Shown here: positions 36,053 through 45,881 of the stretch, piece by piece
Position numbering within the stretch: the first letter of the stretch is position 1
Layout of the letters: each line of letters opens with the position of its first letter
NCBI GenBank assembly: GCA_910576785.1
Contig: CAJTJG010000001.1
Span: forward strand, 164,098 to 228,097
Reading direction: 5' to 3'
DNA length: 64,000 nt
DNA from: an uncultured Duncaniella sp.
GTDB taxonomy: Bacteria; Bacteroidota; Bacteroidia; Bacteroidales; Muribaculaceae
Notes under the pieces: generated by a model
What the model was told of the DNA's origin: nothing
Databases searched by the model: none
What the model saw: the letters and a program-made list of their open reading frames with translations, nothing else
Made by a program: the position numbers and the translations under genes

Positions 36053-38482
36053 TTACAGTTTCACCTTGATCTCGCTGCCGTTGTAGTTCACGGTCTGTTT
36101 CTGTCCGGTGGCGGCGTTTACCACAGTGAAGCGGCGGTCGGTGAGCATGCCATTGTATGAACCCTGACGGCCACCGATGGTGAGGGTGTGCTTGCCATTG
36201 TCATACGTCATGGGGATGACCGTATACTGCCCCTTGGTGTAGTTGTAATTGTCGCCCTCGTCCTCATAGAGCGAGAATGTGCCGTTGGCACCGGGGAATA
36301 CCTTGATCTCGAGATCATCCCATGGCTTTTCGGCGGCATAAGTCACATCCGGGCCGAGAGGGATGATGCTGCCGGCCTTGGCGAATACGGGGATATCCAT
36401 GAGTGTGACAGGGATCTGTATCTCTGAGCCACCCTTGTAGGGCTTCCCGGTGAAAAAGTCATACCACGTTGTTCCGGCGGGGAGATATACATTCCATGTG
36501 CGCGGAGCAAGGAAGTCGGCGGCTGCGGATACCCCGCCTGCTGCGGTCTCCTTTTTATCCCATCCGGAATTCTCGTCTATTTTCACCACGGCCTCGTCGG
36601 TGTACTGTGCCTCCACCACGGGAGCTACGAGCAGCGACTTGCCGAACATGAATTCACGGTTGTTGTCGAGTCCCTTGGCATCGGAGGGGAAGTCCATCAC
36701 CAACGGACGCATGAATGATGACCTGTTGTGGGTCACATCCCACGATGTGGAATAGATGTAGGGCAGAAGAGCGTAGCGCAGTTTGACGGCATTGCGCAGG
36801 GCATCGTATACCGGTTCGCCATCCGATCCGAACAGATACATCTCGCGGGGCGAGTCAGCACCATGCGAGCGCATCATCGGGGTGAACGTGCCGAGCTGTG
36901 TCCAGCGCACGGTGAGCTCGCGGAACTGCGGGTTCTCATAAGCCTTCATGCCAGCCTTGTTGTAATGGCCGCAGAAGAAGCCTCCGAGGTCGGAGTTCAT
37001 ATTTGGATTGCCGGTCATGGAGAAGTTGAGATGCGAGGGTATCTGCTTGCGCAGCATGTCCCATGTGGAGGCCACATCGCCGGTCCACACGTTGCATCCG
37101 TAGCGCTGCTGACCGAACCATCCGGAGCGGGTGAGTATGAACACACGCTTGGTGGAGTCCTCCTTCAGCTGATGGTCATGCACACCGCCCACCGTAAGGA
37201 GCGGATAGGCGCCCCTCACGCGGCGGAATGATCCCTTGCCGGTGGGGAAGTCCATATGTCCGTCAAAGTGGTCAGGCTCGGTGGAGTCCATCCACCATCC
37301 GTCCATCCCGAAGGCATGCAGACGCTTGAGATGGTTCCAGTAAATGTCGCGGGCCTCGTCGCTGTAGGTGTTGTAAACCTTCACCCCCGAGGGATAGTCC
37401 ATACGTGGAGGCCACTGTTCGGCTATGCCCGACTGCGGCCATGTGGAGATGTCGAACAGCAGACCCTTCTCGGCAAGGTCGCGGTAAGGTTTGGTCTGCG
37501 GGCCGAAGGACGACCATATGGAGATGATGGCATGGGCGTTCATCCCGTGGATACTGTCCATCATGGCCTGCGGGTTGCGGAAGTCAGGATTCATGAACTC
37601 CATGGCATTCCATAGATAATTGTTGCCCCAGTATTGCCAGTCCTGGATTATACCGTCGAGAGGTATGCCCAGATCGCGGTATTTCTTCACCACGCCCACT
37701 ATCTCATCCTGGGTCTTGTAGCGTTCGCGCGACTGCCAGAAGCCGTATGTCCACAGCGGGAACATGGGCGAGTCGCCTGTTAGAGCACGTATCTCGGCTA
37801 TCACCCCGTCGGAGTTTCCGCCATACATGAAGTAGTAATCCACGCAGTCACCTATGTCGGATGTGAACGACATGCCGGCGTCAGAATCCTCGAAAAGAGT
37901 GGGGGAGTAGTTGTCCCAGTATATGCCGTAGCCTTTGGAGGATTGGATCATAGGGATGCCGTCATCGATATTGCCCGGCATAAGGGTGCGCTTGTAGCCT
38001 CTCTGCGATAGTTGACCGTTGGAGAGATTGCCGAGTCCGTAGATAGCCTCGCCTGATGTGAGCGCGAATGATTGTGACACGGTGTAGGTGGAGGTGCCGA
38101 GCTCGTCATATGGCGTGAAGACCGGGGTGTGGTTTTCGCGTATGAGCTCACGCCCGTTATGGCTGCGGAATGTGAGCAGACCAGTTTTTTTATTGACCGT
38201 GACCGTGAGACGGTCGGTTTTTGCTGTGGCCTGCGATGCCGATTCGGTCACCTTGGGTATGACATCGCCTGATGTGGCCGTCACGGCGTAGGATTCAATG
38301 GCCGGTTTCTTCCCTTCGGGATATTTTATGACCCTGACTGTGGATGGTGTGTAGAATTCCAGTTCCACGGTGAGGCCGTCCACCGGGAGTGACACCGTGC
38401 TTCCTGAGTTGCTGACTGTGGCAGCATTGGCATTTATGGCCAGTGCGAGCGATACGGTCAATAGTGATGATAGTTTTTTCAT
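36053..38482 (-). CDS. Glycoside hydrolase family 31 (alpha-glucosidase / alpha-xylosidase type), exported
   Basis: An 809-residue secreted enzyme with a cleavable signal peptide (residues 1-20, ending ANA). After the N-terminal beta-sandwich (~30-215) comes the catalytic barrel with DGIIQDWQYWGNNY, the nucleophile Asp in DGWWMDSTEPD (~398) and the acid/base Asp in NVWTGDVASTW (~467). A C-terminal DUF5110-like sandwich follows. GH31 covers alpha-glucosidases and alpha-xylosidases; the sequence alone does not decide. It is the last gene of the four-hydrolase minus-strand cluster, 44 bases after GH127. Confidence 0.9.
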   Translation of the reverse strand: MKKLSSLLTVSLALAINANAATVSNSGSTVSLPVDGLTVELEFYTPSTVRVIKYPEGKKPAIESYAVTATSGDVIPKVTESASQATAKTDRLTVTVNKKTGLLTFRSHNGRELIRENHTPVFTPYDELGTSTYTVSQSFALTSGEAIYGLGNLSNGQLSQRGYKRTLMPGNIDDGIPMIQSSKGYGIYWDNYSPTLFEDSDAGMSFTSDIGDCVDYYFMYGGNSDGVIAEIRALTGDSPMFPLWTYGFWQSRERYKTQDEIVGVVKKYRDLGIPLDGIIQDWQYWGNNYLWNAMEFMNPDFRNPQAMMDSIHGMNAHAIISIWSSFGPQTKPYRDLAEKGLLFDISTWPQSGIAEQWPPRMDYPSGVKVYNTYSDEARDIYWNHLKRLHAFGMDGWWMDSTEPDHFDGHMDFPTGKGSFRRVRGAYPLLTVGGVHDHQLKEDSTKRVFILTRSGWFGQQRYGCNVWTGDVASTWDMLRKQIPSHLNFSMTGNPNMNSDLGGFFCGHYNKAGMKAYENPQFRELTVRWTQLGTFTPMMRSHGADSPREMYLFGSDGEPVYDALRNAVKLRYALLPYIYSTSWDVTHNRSSFMRPLVMDFPSDAKGLDNNREFMFGKSLLVAPVVEAQYTDEAVVKIDENSGWDKKETAAGGVSAAADFLAPRTWNVYLPAGTTWYDFFTGKPYKGGSEIQIPVTLMDIPVFAKAGSIIPLGPDVTYAAEKPWDDLEIKVFPGANGTFSLYEDEGDNYNYTKGQYTVIPMTYDNGKHTLTIGGRQGSYNGMLTDRRFTVVNAATGQKQTVNYNGSEIKVKL

Positions 38483-38526
38483 TGTATTGGTTGATTATGA
38501 TATGGAATATGTGTGTTTGGAGATTG

Positions 38527-40893
38527 TTATTCTGGTCTCACAAGGCGCACATGGTATATGCTTCGTGCATTATTGCCGGGTTTGGCTGAGAATTTCACGG
38601 TTACATTCTCTTTGTTCTCGAGAAGTGAGGCTGGTATCGGGTACTCCATCTCCACAAAAGCGTCTTTGCTCCATCGGTCCACGATATTCTCAGTGACGAT
38701 GGGAGTGTCGTCCACGAGTATGTCAAAATTCGACACGCCCTGCTCGTTGCCCCAGTATCTCACACGCAGGGCAAGATCCCGGGCATTACCGGTACGCATC
38801 CTGTAGGAAAAGAATCCTCCGCCCGATGCGTTGCGCCATGGCTCGCCGCTGAAGTTGCCTGATGCCGACGACCGCGACTCCATGAAGTGATCGGCCTCAG
38901 GCTGCTGTTCGCCCGTGTTGACGGCATCCACCGTGCGTTTGTCCAGGGCCATACGTATAGCCTCGTCACGGCGGGCATCTGCCTGATAACGGTTGTAGTC
39001 GCCACGGGTCATGGAAAGCCAGTAGATGTTGTAGCGCGAGTCGTGAATCTTGTGGAACGGTTCGAGCACCACATTGCCCTCCTTGCTCTCGAAGATACCG
39101 TCGGCTGCAAATTTCATCGGGTCATCGCTGTCAGGCTTCAGGCGGTTGAGCTTCCTGACGATATCCTTGCGGTTGCCTATCAGCAGAGGGGTGTCGAATA
39201 CCGATACAAGCTGCCCTCCGGCTATGTGTGCCCAGCGGCTCTCGTCGGCCACGAGACCGGGCATCGGGACATCCGCCGCCACCCTCGAGCCCATTACGAT
39301 CGGGCCGCGCAGTATGCTTATGTATGACGGCATATGGTTCAGTTCCTCTACGGTGAATTTCATGGGCATGTCGAGCTCCACCACATCTCCGCCGGCCCAC
39401 TCTCTGTCAAGGGCAATGTAGGATGATGGTGTGGAGGATATCTTCTGACGTTTGCCATTGATACGCACGGCTACGTCATCACACCATCCCGGATGACGCA
39501 GCAGCATAGTGAATCGGCGTGCTGAGTCGGTATTGACCGTGAGCTTCGTGGCCCCTGTGGCCGGAAAGTCGGTTGACTGGCTGATGCTCACACCCTTCTC
39601 CTGCCAGTTTAGTATGGAGGGGATGAACAGATTCACATACAGTGAGTCCGGGCCGGAATGGGTGTAGATGAACTGACCGTACTTGCCATGATTCTCCATC
39701 CCCGTGCCTACGCAGCACCACATGGCGCTGTTGGGCTGCGAATACACCCTGTAGTGTCCCGGTCGGGCAGGGGTGAAGTATACATATCCGCCATGGTCGG
39801 GATGCTGGGTGGAGAGTATGTGGTTGAAGAGAGCGCGTTCGTAATAGTCGGCGTAGCGGGCCTGCGGCGACATGCGGAACAGACCTTCGGTGAGCTTGAG
39901 CATATTGTTGGTGTTGCATGACTCGGGCCCCTCGCGGTCATCCACATAGCTCTTGGCGTCGGCCTCGGAGGGGAAGTGCTCGCGGCGGCTGTTACCACCT
40001 ATGGAGATGGAGCGGTTGCCGGTCACTGTCTCCCAGAAGAACCGTGCGGCCCTTGTCTGGTCGATGTCTCCTCCGGTCTCGCCAACGCGCTGGAATCCCA
40101 CGGCTTTAGGCACCTGGGTGTTGGCATGGCGGTTGTCAAGATTGTCCACGCCGTCGCGCATGGCGTCGAAGAGCTGATGGTGGGTGAATTTGCGTGCGGC
40201 GTCAAGATACTTCTTCTCTCCGGTCATGGCATATGCGTCAGCATACACCTCGTTCATGCCGCCGAACTCATTGTTGAGCATGGATTCCATCTGCTCGGGG
40301 GTGAGGCCGGAGATGATGTCCAGACCCCAGTCGCACATACCCAAAAACAGATTGCGGCCTATCTTTGAACCTGTGTACACCCATGCGTCGCGCAGTCCGG
40401 CATACATCTTGTGAAGATTGTACCATGGCACCCAGTAGTCCCATATTTTACCAACGTTACCCTTGCGCAGTTCTTCCCACAAAGGGGCGCCGTTGGGCAC
40501 ACCGCCCACATATCCGTTGCCGTTGGCGGCGGCGCATACCGCGAGCTGTTCCAGCATGTAGTCCATGCGGCGTTTCAGTTCCGGATTGCCGGTAGCGGCA
40601 TAGTGCATTGCGAGGGCCGAAAGATAGTGACCTCCCACATGACCGTCCAGTCCGTCCCAGCAGCTGAAACTCTCCCCCTTGGGCTCGAGTCCGGCCTCTT
40701 TTAAATAAGGTGCGAGGAGTCTGTCTGTGTCATATTTCAGCAGCACCTCGGTGTTGAGGTCCATGGCATGACGGAAAGGACTCTCGGTCAGGGTGACGGC
40801 CGAGAGCGGAAATTCATTTTCATAGAGCCGTGTCTGCGATTCCATTGAAACCGCGCACAGCGCCATAAGGCTCAGTGCAAAATACTTTTTCAT
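38527..40893 (-). CDS. Glycoside hydrolase family 127 (beta-L-arabinofuranosidase), exported
   Basis: A 788-residue protein with a signal peptide (MKKYFALSLMALCAVSM) and the full GH127 (formerly DUF1680) layout. The enzyme class uses a zinc-bound cysteine nucleophile held by one Glu and three Cys. Here they appear as GPESCNTNN (Glu and Cys near 323-325) and WCCVGTGMEN (Cys-Cys near 392-393), so the site is complete. Known members release beta-L-arabinofuranose from hydroxyproline-rich plant glycoproteins or pectic side chains. A C-terminal extension (~600-788) contains a beta-sandwich-like domain. Confidence 0.9.
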   Translation of the reverse strand: MKKYFALSLMALCAVSMESQTRLYENEFPLSAVTLTESPFRHAMDLNTEVLLKYDTDRLLAPYLKEAGLEPKGESFSCWDGLDGHVGGHYLSALAMHYAATGNPELKRRMDYMLEQLAVCAAANGNGYVGGVPNGAPLWEELRKGNVGKIWDYWVPWYNLHKMYAGLRDAWVYTGSKIGRNLFLGMCDWGLDIISGLTPEQMESMLNNEFGGMNEVYADAYAMTGEKKYLDAARKFTHHQLFDAMRDGVDNLDNRHANTQVPKAVGFQRVGETGGDIDQTRAARFFWETVTGNRSISIGGNSRREHFPSEADAKSYVDDREGPESCNTNNMLKLTEGLFRMSPQARYADYYERALFNHILSTQHPDHGGYVYFTPARPGHYRVYSQPNSAMWCCVGTGMENHGKYGQFIYTHSGPDSLYVNLFIPSILNWQEKGVSISQSTDFPATGATKLTVNTDSARRFTMLLRHPGWCDDVAVRINGKRQKISSTPSSYIALDREWAGGDVVELDMPMKFTVEELNHMPSYISILRGPIVMGSRVAADVPMPGLVADESRWAHIAGGQLVSVFDTPLLIGNRKDIVRKLNRLKPDSDDPMKFAADGIFESKEGNVVLEPFHKIHDSRYNIYWLSMTRGDYNRYQADARRDEAIRMALDKRTVDAVNTGEQQPEADHFMESRSSASGNFSGEPWRNASGGGFFSYRMRTGNARDLALRVRYWGNEQGVSNFDILVDDTPIVTENIVDRWSKDAFVEMEYPIPASLLENKENVTVKFSAKPGNNARSIYHVRLVRPE

Positions 40894-40929
40894 AGTTATG
40901 ATATGGTTTAAAGGTAGACAAGATGATCA

Positions 40930-40965
40930 GAAGTAAGAGGCTGTTTTTCAACAACCTCTTATTTC
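40930..40965 (-). terminator. Imperfect hairpin between GH97 and GH127 genes
   Basis: AGTAAGAGGCTGTT and AACAACCTCTTATT pair with one or two G-U or mismatched positions around a short loop, followed by T-rich sequence. It lies just downstream of the GH97 stop and upstream of the GH127 start, so it may set the ratio between the two messages. Confidence 0.4.
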
Positions 40966-41015
40966 TGCCATTTGTGTTTTTTGATCTGTTCTGATGTATC
41001 TTTTTGTGGCTTATA

Positions 41016-42965
41016 TCACTCGCTCATGATGACGAAGCCATGGGCGGGATGCAGTGTGATTTTCACTTTCGAAGGATCCTTGATCTTCATCTTCTCCATT
41101 TTCAGTTCCTTACCGGGAGCATCGGAGTAAAGGTCGACTGTAGATCCTTTGGTAAGCATCGGAAGGTCGAGTTTGAGATCAAGAGCCTTGTCGGCGTTGC
41201 TTATGCCGGTTATGTACCAGTGGGATCCGTTGCGGCGTGCTATGACGGCATATTTTCCGGGATAACCGTCTATATATACCGTCTCGTCCCATGTGGTAGG
41301 CACCATTTTCATGAATGATACGGCATCGGCTGGCACGGCCTCTACACCCTCGGGGGTGAGGGCGAAGTTCTGTACCGGATTTTGGAACAGTACGGCAGTG
41401 GCTATCTGGAAGCCGTCGGACGTCTTGCGAGTATTGCCTCCGTCATTCCCTTTTCTCATCCGCTTGTTGAAGAATGTGCCGCCATATTCCATACATCCGA
41501 TCGTGTTGCGGATAAATGGATGCAGGGTGGCGTTGAACGCTTCCTCATCGCAGTATTTCTGTCCGAAGATCAGATTCTCCGATGCGAGCACGGCCTCACT
41601 GCCCACATAGTTGGGGTAGAGACGCTCCCAGCCGCGGGGTATGGTGCAGCCGTGGAATATCACACTTATGCCATAGTCGGCGGCATCGCTGAGTATGTCC
41701 TCATACAGACGCATGGTCTCCTGCTTGTCGCCCCCGAAGAAGTCCACCTTGATGGTCTTCACACCCATGTCATGGAGCCATTTAAGCTCTTTCTTGCGTG
41801 CTATGGGGCGGCTCATGAGCCCAGTGGGACCCTGGACAATATCATTCCACCATCCGCTTGACGAATACCATACGGCTATGTTCACACCCTTGCTCTGAGC
41901 ATATCGGGCCAGCTGCTCCATGCCCTCGCGACCGATATTGGTGTCCCACCAGTTGTCCACAAGCGCGTGGTTGTAACCCATCTCAGCTGCGAGATCGATG
42001 AATGTTTTCTGATCCTCGAAGTTGATGCTCGGATCCTGCCATAGTATCCAGCTCCATGTGCCGCGGCCGGAGGTAGAGGTGCCCTCTTTGGCCTCGTAGA
42101 GGGGCTGGAGAGGAGCCCATGGTATCACAGTCTCGACTATAGGCTTAAGGGTGGATCCGAGTGTGATGGTGCGCCACGGTGTGGCCCCCGGCAGGGCTAT
42201 GCCGGGCGATGCTGATCCGTTGCCGTTGTTCTCTTCGGGCATGGGGTACTCGAGCGTGTAGCCTCCATCCTTGAAGTCGCTCAGACGCGATCCGCAGTAT
42301 GAACCGTCCACACCGGTCTCGCTCAGGAGCACCCACCCGTCGTCGCCTACATGGAAGAGTGCCGGGAAGGTATATCCCCGCCCGAAGAGCGATGGAGTGT
42401 CCATGGGAGCATCGTTTGAATAATCCTCCTCATAGCTCGGCTTCGTGCGTTTCCATCCTATCATAGGTTCACTCTGTGGAGTGATGAATGTGGTGGTGGA
42501 TTTAGGAAAACTGTAGCCAGTGGCCTCACGCTCAATAATGGCGCTTCCGGTGTCGCCCTGACGTGGCATCACGTAGCGGAACGCCACATCATTGTCGCCC
42601 ACAAGCCATTCTATGGCCATACTCTTTGAATCGGCGTTGCGGTAGTACGACGTGAGCGTATTGGCCTTGAAACTTACATTGGAGTGCTTGATGCGGTCCT
42701 GCTTGAAGTCGGCGGTGAAGGTTCCCGTGGAGTCTTTCTCATGGACAAGACCTGAAGTGAAGTCACCGATATTGGCAATGAATCCCAGTGGAGATTCCTT
42801 GACGAGTGTCTTGCCGTTGTGTGTGATCGAATAGACAGGCTTCCCGTCACGCAGTTCGGTTGTGACCACAGTGTGTCCGCCGGGACTTGACATTTGCTTC
42901 GCAGCCACCGGCATGTATAGAGCCGGTAGCGCGAAGACGGATATCAGTATACTGACTTTTTTCAT
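41016..42965 (-). CDS. Glycoside hydrolase family 97 (retaining alpha-galactosidase type), exported
   Basis: A 649-residue protein with an N-terminal signal (to about residue 22, PVAAKQ). The N-terminal beta-supersandwich is followed by the barrel with WILWQDPSINFEDQKTF, the Asp nucleophile candidate in KTIKVDFFGGDKQET (~415) and GCTIPRGWERLYPN with SEAVLASENL as the acid/base region. Presence of the Asp in KVDFF points to the retaining alpha-galactosidase branch of GH97 rather than the inverting SusB branch (inference). Its ATG overlaps the GH51 stop by 4 bases, so the two are coupled. Confidence 0.88.
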   Translation of the reverse strand: MKKVSILISVFALPALYMPVAAKQMSSPGGHTVVTTELRDGKPVYSITHNGKTLVKESPLGFIANIGDFTSGLVHEKDSTGTFTADFKQDRIKHSNVSFKANTLTSYYRNADSKSMAIEWLVGDNDVAFRYVMPRQGDTGSAIIEREATGYSFPKSTTTFITPQSEPMIGWKRTKPSYEEDYSNDAPMDTPSLFGRGYTFPALFHVGDDGWVLLSETGVDGSYCGSRLSDFKDGGYTLEYPMPEENNGNGSASPGIALPGATPWRTITLGSTLKPIVETVIPWAPLQPLYEAKEGTSTSGRGTWSWILWQDPSINFEDQKTFIDLAAEMGYNHALVDNWWDTNIGREGMEQLARYAQSKGVNIAVWYSSSGWWNDIVQGPTGLMSRPIARKKELKWLHDMGVKTIKVDFFGGDKQETMRLYEDILSDAADYGISVIFHGCTIPRGWERLYPNYVGSEAVLASENLIFGQKYCDEEAFNATLHPFIRNTIGCMEYGGTFFNKRMRKGNDGGNTRKTSDGFQIATAVLFQNPVQNFALTPEGVEAVPADAVSFMKMVPTTWDETVYIDGYPGKYAVIARRNGSHWYITGISNADKALDLKLDLPMLTKGSTVDLYSDAPGKELKMEKMKIKDPSKVKITLHPAHGFVIMSE

Positions 42966-44527
42966 AAGCTGAGGTCGATGCTTATTACAGATTTGGCCGG
43001 GATGTTGACGTTGAGCATGCCCTTCTTGATCTTTGCACCGTCAAAAGGTCTGATGGTCACTTTCTCGGCCTGACCGAAGTCATTGTAGTCGGTTATGGCC
43101 TTGGCGGTGAGGATCTCGCCGCCGTTGAGTTTGGCATTGACACCGTCAAGAGGTATGCTTACCTCCACGGGGTTGTTGAGATCCACATTGGTGAGGGTGA
43201 TGTGCATGTTCCCATCCTTCTTGGAAGCCGAGGCGCTCACTGTGGGCACCTCGCGACCGCCGCGCACCTTGCGTGTGGAGGTCTGGATGTCCAGAGGCAC
43301 GAATGTGGCGTTCTGGTGGGGTGCGTACATCTTGAATACATAATATGTGGGAGTGAGTACCATCTGGTCACCCTTGGTGAGAACCATCGACTGCAGTACA
43401 TTGGCTATCTGGGCGATGTTGGCCATCTTCACGCGGTCGGTGTGGCGGTTGAACACATCGAGGCTCAGCGAGGCCACGAGTGCGTCGCGCAGTGTGTTCT
43501 GCTGATAGAGATGTCCGGGTGTGGTTCCGGGCTCCTCGTCCCACCATGTGCCCCACTCATCCACGAGCAGCGCCACCTTCTTGTTGGGGTCATAGACGGT
43601 CATGATGGAGTCGTGACGGTTGATCACATCCTCGATCTCAAGGCATTTGCCCATGGTCCAGTAGAAGTCATCGTCGCTGAATTTTGTGGCCGATCCCTTG
43701 CTTCCGGTCCAACCGGGCACTGTGTAGTAGTGCAGCGAGAGGCCCTTCATGTGGTTGCGGGCTTTCTTCATCAGCACATCGGTCCATTTATAGTCATAGT
43801 CGCTGGCGCCTGATGCGATTTTGTAGAGATTGTTGCCGTTGAAGTTGCGGCAGTATGTCTGATAGCGGCGGTAGGCATCGGCATATGCTTCGGGGGTGAA
43901 GTTGCCGCCGCAACCCCAGCTTTCGTTTCCTACTCCGAGGTATTTCAGTTTCCACGGTTTCTCACGGCCATTCTCCTTACGCTTCTTGGCCATAGGACCA
44001 TCCTCGGCGGTGATATATTCAACCCACTTGGCCAGCTCTTCCACTGTGCCGCTGCCTACGTTGCCGCTAAGATAAGGCTCGCATTCGAGCAGCTCGCAGA
44101 GGTTGAAGAACTCATGTGTGCCGAAACTGTTGTCCTCCACGGTGCCGCCCCAGTTGGTATTCACCATCACCGGACGGTTCTCCTTCGGACCGATACCGTC
44201 GGTCCAGTGATATTCGTCGGCAAAGCATCCCCCGGGCCAGCGCATCACGGGTACATTAAGATCCTTGAGTGCCTGTAGCACATCGTTGCGGTAGCCATTG
44301 GTGTTTGGCACCGGAGAATCCTCTCCAACCCATAGACCGCCGTATATGCACGAGCCAAGATGCTCGGCAAACTGACCGTAGATCTCTGCCGGGATGGTGA
44401 CTGACTCGCTTACCTGGTCAAACAGTGGGGTCACTGTGGCTTTCTCGGCGGCCCATGCATTCATGGCGCCACATGCCAGACCGGCGGCAAGCACATAGAT
44501 GGATGCTCTCTTGTGGGTAGTTTTCAT
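42962..44527 (-). CDS. Glycoside hydrolase family 51 (alpha-L-arabinofuranosidase), exported
   Basis: A 521-residue secreted enzyme (signal peptide to about residue 26, NAWA). GH51 motifs: GQFAEHLGSCIYGGLWVG near 48, acid/base Glu in LGVGNESWGCGGN (~204) and nucleophile Glu in LLVDEWGTWWD (~322), followed by a C-terminal jelly-roll domain. It removes alpha-L-arabinofuranosyl side groups from arabinan, arabinoxylan or arabinogalactan. First gene of the hydrolase operon, behind a TAnnTTTG promoter. Confidence 0.92.
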   Translation of the reverse strand: MKTTHKRASIYVLAAGLACGAMNAWAAEKATVTPLFDQVSESVTIPAEIYGQFAEHLGSCIYGGLWVGEDSPVPNTNGYRNDVLQALKDLNVPVMRWPGGCFADEYHWTDGIGPKENRPVMVNTNWGGTVEDNSFGTHEFFNLCELLECEPYLSGNVGSGTVEELAKWVEYITAEDGPMAKKRKENGREKPWKLKYLGVGNESWGCGGNFTPEAYADAYRRYQTYCRNFNGNNLYKIASGASDYDYKWTDVLMKKARNHMKGLSLHYYTVPGWTGSKGSATKFSDDDFYWTMGKCLEIEDVINRHDSIMTVYDPNKKVALLVDEWGTWWDEEPGTTPGHLYQQNTLRDALVASLSLDVFNRHTDRVKMANIAQIANVLQSMVLTKGDQMVLTPTYYVFKMYAPHQNATFVPLDIQTSTRKVRGGREVPTVSASASKKDGNMHITLTNVDLNNPVEVSIPLDGVNAKLNGGEILTAKAITDYNDFGQAEKVTIRPFDGAKIKKGMLNVNIPAKSVISIDLSL

Positions 44528-44579
44528 CGGTTATTTAGGAATTGTATGATTTGGTTATATGCTGAAAGGCTTGATGTTG

Positions 44580-44587
44580 CAAATTTA
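44580..44587 (-). promoter_or_regulatory. -7 promoter box of the glycoside hydrolase operon
   Basis: Minus-strand TAAATTTG matches TAnnTTTG, 52 bases ahead of the GH51 start. Confidence 0.55.
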
Positions 44588-44728
44588 GTGTATTTATTAC
44601 AATCATTTTAGTTAAAAAACCTTACATCCATATGTTACACAGCATATCTGTCCCTATTGTTTACATTATTATACCATATAAATATGTAGAGTCACGGATG
44701 TAATCTTGAGGACGCCACCATACACTGA

Positions 44729-44764
44729 CGGGGTGACGACCGGTAATCCCGCGCCATCACCCCG
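44729..44764 (-). terminator. Hairpin downstream of the two-helix membrane protein gene
   Basis: CGGGGTGA and TCACCCCG form an 8-bp GC-rich stem around a 20-base loop, ending 29 bases past the stop of the gene at 44794. A weak terminator candidate. Confidence 0.4.
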
Positions 44765-44793
44765 CCGATACCTTACCGACAAATTTTTATCTT

Positions 44794-45702
44794 TCAGGAA
44801 TTTGTCTTGTCAAAGGGTATGATTAAAATCTTTTCGTATCCCTGCTTGTTTAACCCGTCCATTTCTATCTGGATATGCAGATTGAGAAGCGAAAGCAACT
44901 CCTTGCGTTTTTCTTCATTTTTAAAAAGCGAATAGTAGCAGGATTTAGTATTATTATAATACTGTAGATCATCCGTCATTTTTTCCCTGACCTCATCAAG
45001 GTTCTCATCTTTATTCCGGTCTTTTGCGGCATTGAGAATGGCATCGGCTATCTCATCAGAGAAATCCTTATGCCAGATTTTTTTCATACAATCCTCTATC
45101 TTATTGGTCAGATGACTCATCTTGAACTTCAATGTGGCAAAGTCACGCTCCTTGGCGTAGGCAAACACTTGCTGAGATCTGAGATGCATAAGGGCTACAT
45201 CAATCTCGCTGTTGAAATTACGAAGAAGCAGTTGCAATTCATGTATCACGTCGAAATTATCCGCCTGTTTTCTGAAAGCCATTGCATCCATGTCAACTTT
45301 CAGTTTCAGCAGACTTTCTTCTGAAGGATAATGTGTGTCAAACCTACCATTGAGTTTCTTCTCAACTGCACAGATCACTATCAGATTGCGGAAAAAATGA
45401 CATGTGAGTTCAGTAAGTATTTTCTGCTGGCTCTTATCATCGATCTGTGTGGTATTTTTCTCTGTCTTATTCTGTGAACTCCATGTGAACGCCGCGAATA
45501 CAAACGAGATCACAGCCACGACAAATGCCAGCCAGTCCCATGTGTCTGAACCGTTCCATTCCGCGAAAGAACGGACACCAACAGCAAAAGCACCCTCGGG
45601 CATTGATACGTATATGGATATCATCACAGTCACCATCGCGATTATGATTATCACCACCCACCAGGGAGTCGGAATTCGATTCAGAAAATTCATGCTTTTC
45701 AT
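44794..45702 (-). CDS. Membrane protein of unknown function with large cytoplasmic helical domain
   Basis: Not recognised. A 302-residue protein with two N-terminal membrane helices (WWVVIIIIAMVTVMISIYV at ~14-32 and WLAFVVAVISFVFAAFTW at ~57-74). About 225 charged, mostly helical residues follow that should lie in the cytoplasm. The two-helix-plus-soluble-domain plan resembles small membrane-anchored sensors, but no catalytic motif is visible. It has its own promoter and is divergent from the PagL-like gene. GTG/ATG alternatives near 45693 would trim three residues. Confidence 0.75.
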   Translation of the reverse strand: MKSMNFLNRIPTPWWVVIIIIAMVTVMISIYVSMPEGAFAVGVRSFAEWNGSDTWDWLAFVVAVISFVFAAFTWSSQNKTEKNTTQIDDKSQQKILTELTCHFFRNLIVICAVEKKLNGRFDTHYPSEESLLKLKVDMDAMAFRKQADNFDVIHELQLLLRNFNSEIDVALMHLRSQQVFAYAKERDFATLKFKMSHLTNKIEDCMKKIWHKDFSDEIADAILNAAKDRNKDENLDEVREKMTDDLQYYNNTKSCYYSLFKNEEKRKELLSLLNLHIQIEMDGLNKQGYEKILIIPFDKTNS

Positions 45703-45746
45703 TATGGGAGTATTGGATTGTAAGGAATAATGGAGTTATTGATTCG

Positions 45747-45754
45747 CAAAGATA
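45747..45754 (-). promoter_or_regulatory. -7 promoter box of the membrane protein gene
   Basis: Minus-strand TATCTTTG, 44 bases ahead of the start. Confidence 0.6.
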
Positions 45755-45850
45755 AATAAAATTAAGTATAATAAAAAAATAAGTGGGATTTTCAGTGCGT
45801 CAGCCCCTCTCTGATTTTCAATTTCTTATTGTGTATCTCTCAAAAATATG

Positions 45851-45858
45851 TACCTTTG
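45851..45858 (+). promoter_or_regulatory. -7 promoter box of the PagL-like gene
   Basis: TACCTTTG with a TTG ~20 bases upstream. It decides the downstream gene's start: the longer reading frame from 45783 would begin before the transcript. Confidence 0.65.
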
Positions 45859-45881
45859 CGGTCTACAAACACATTGTTGAG

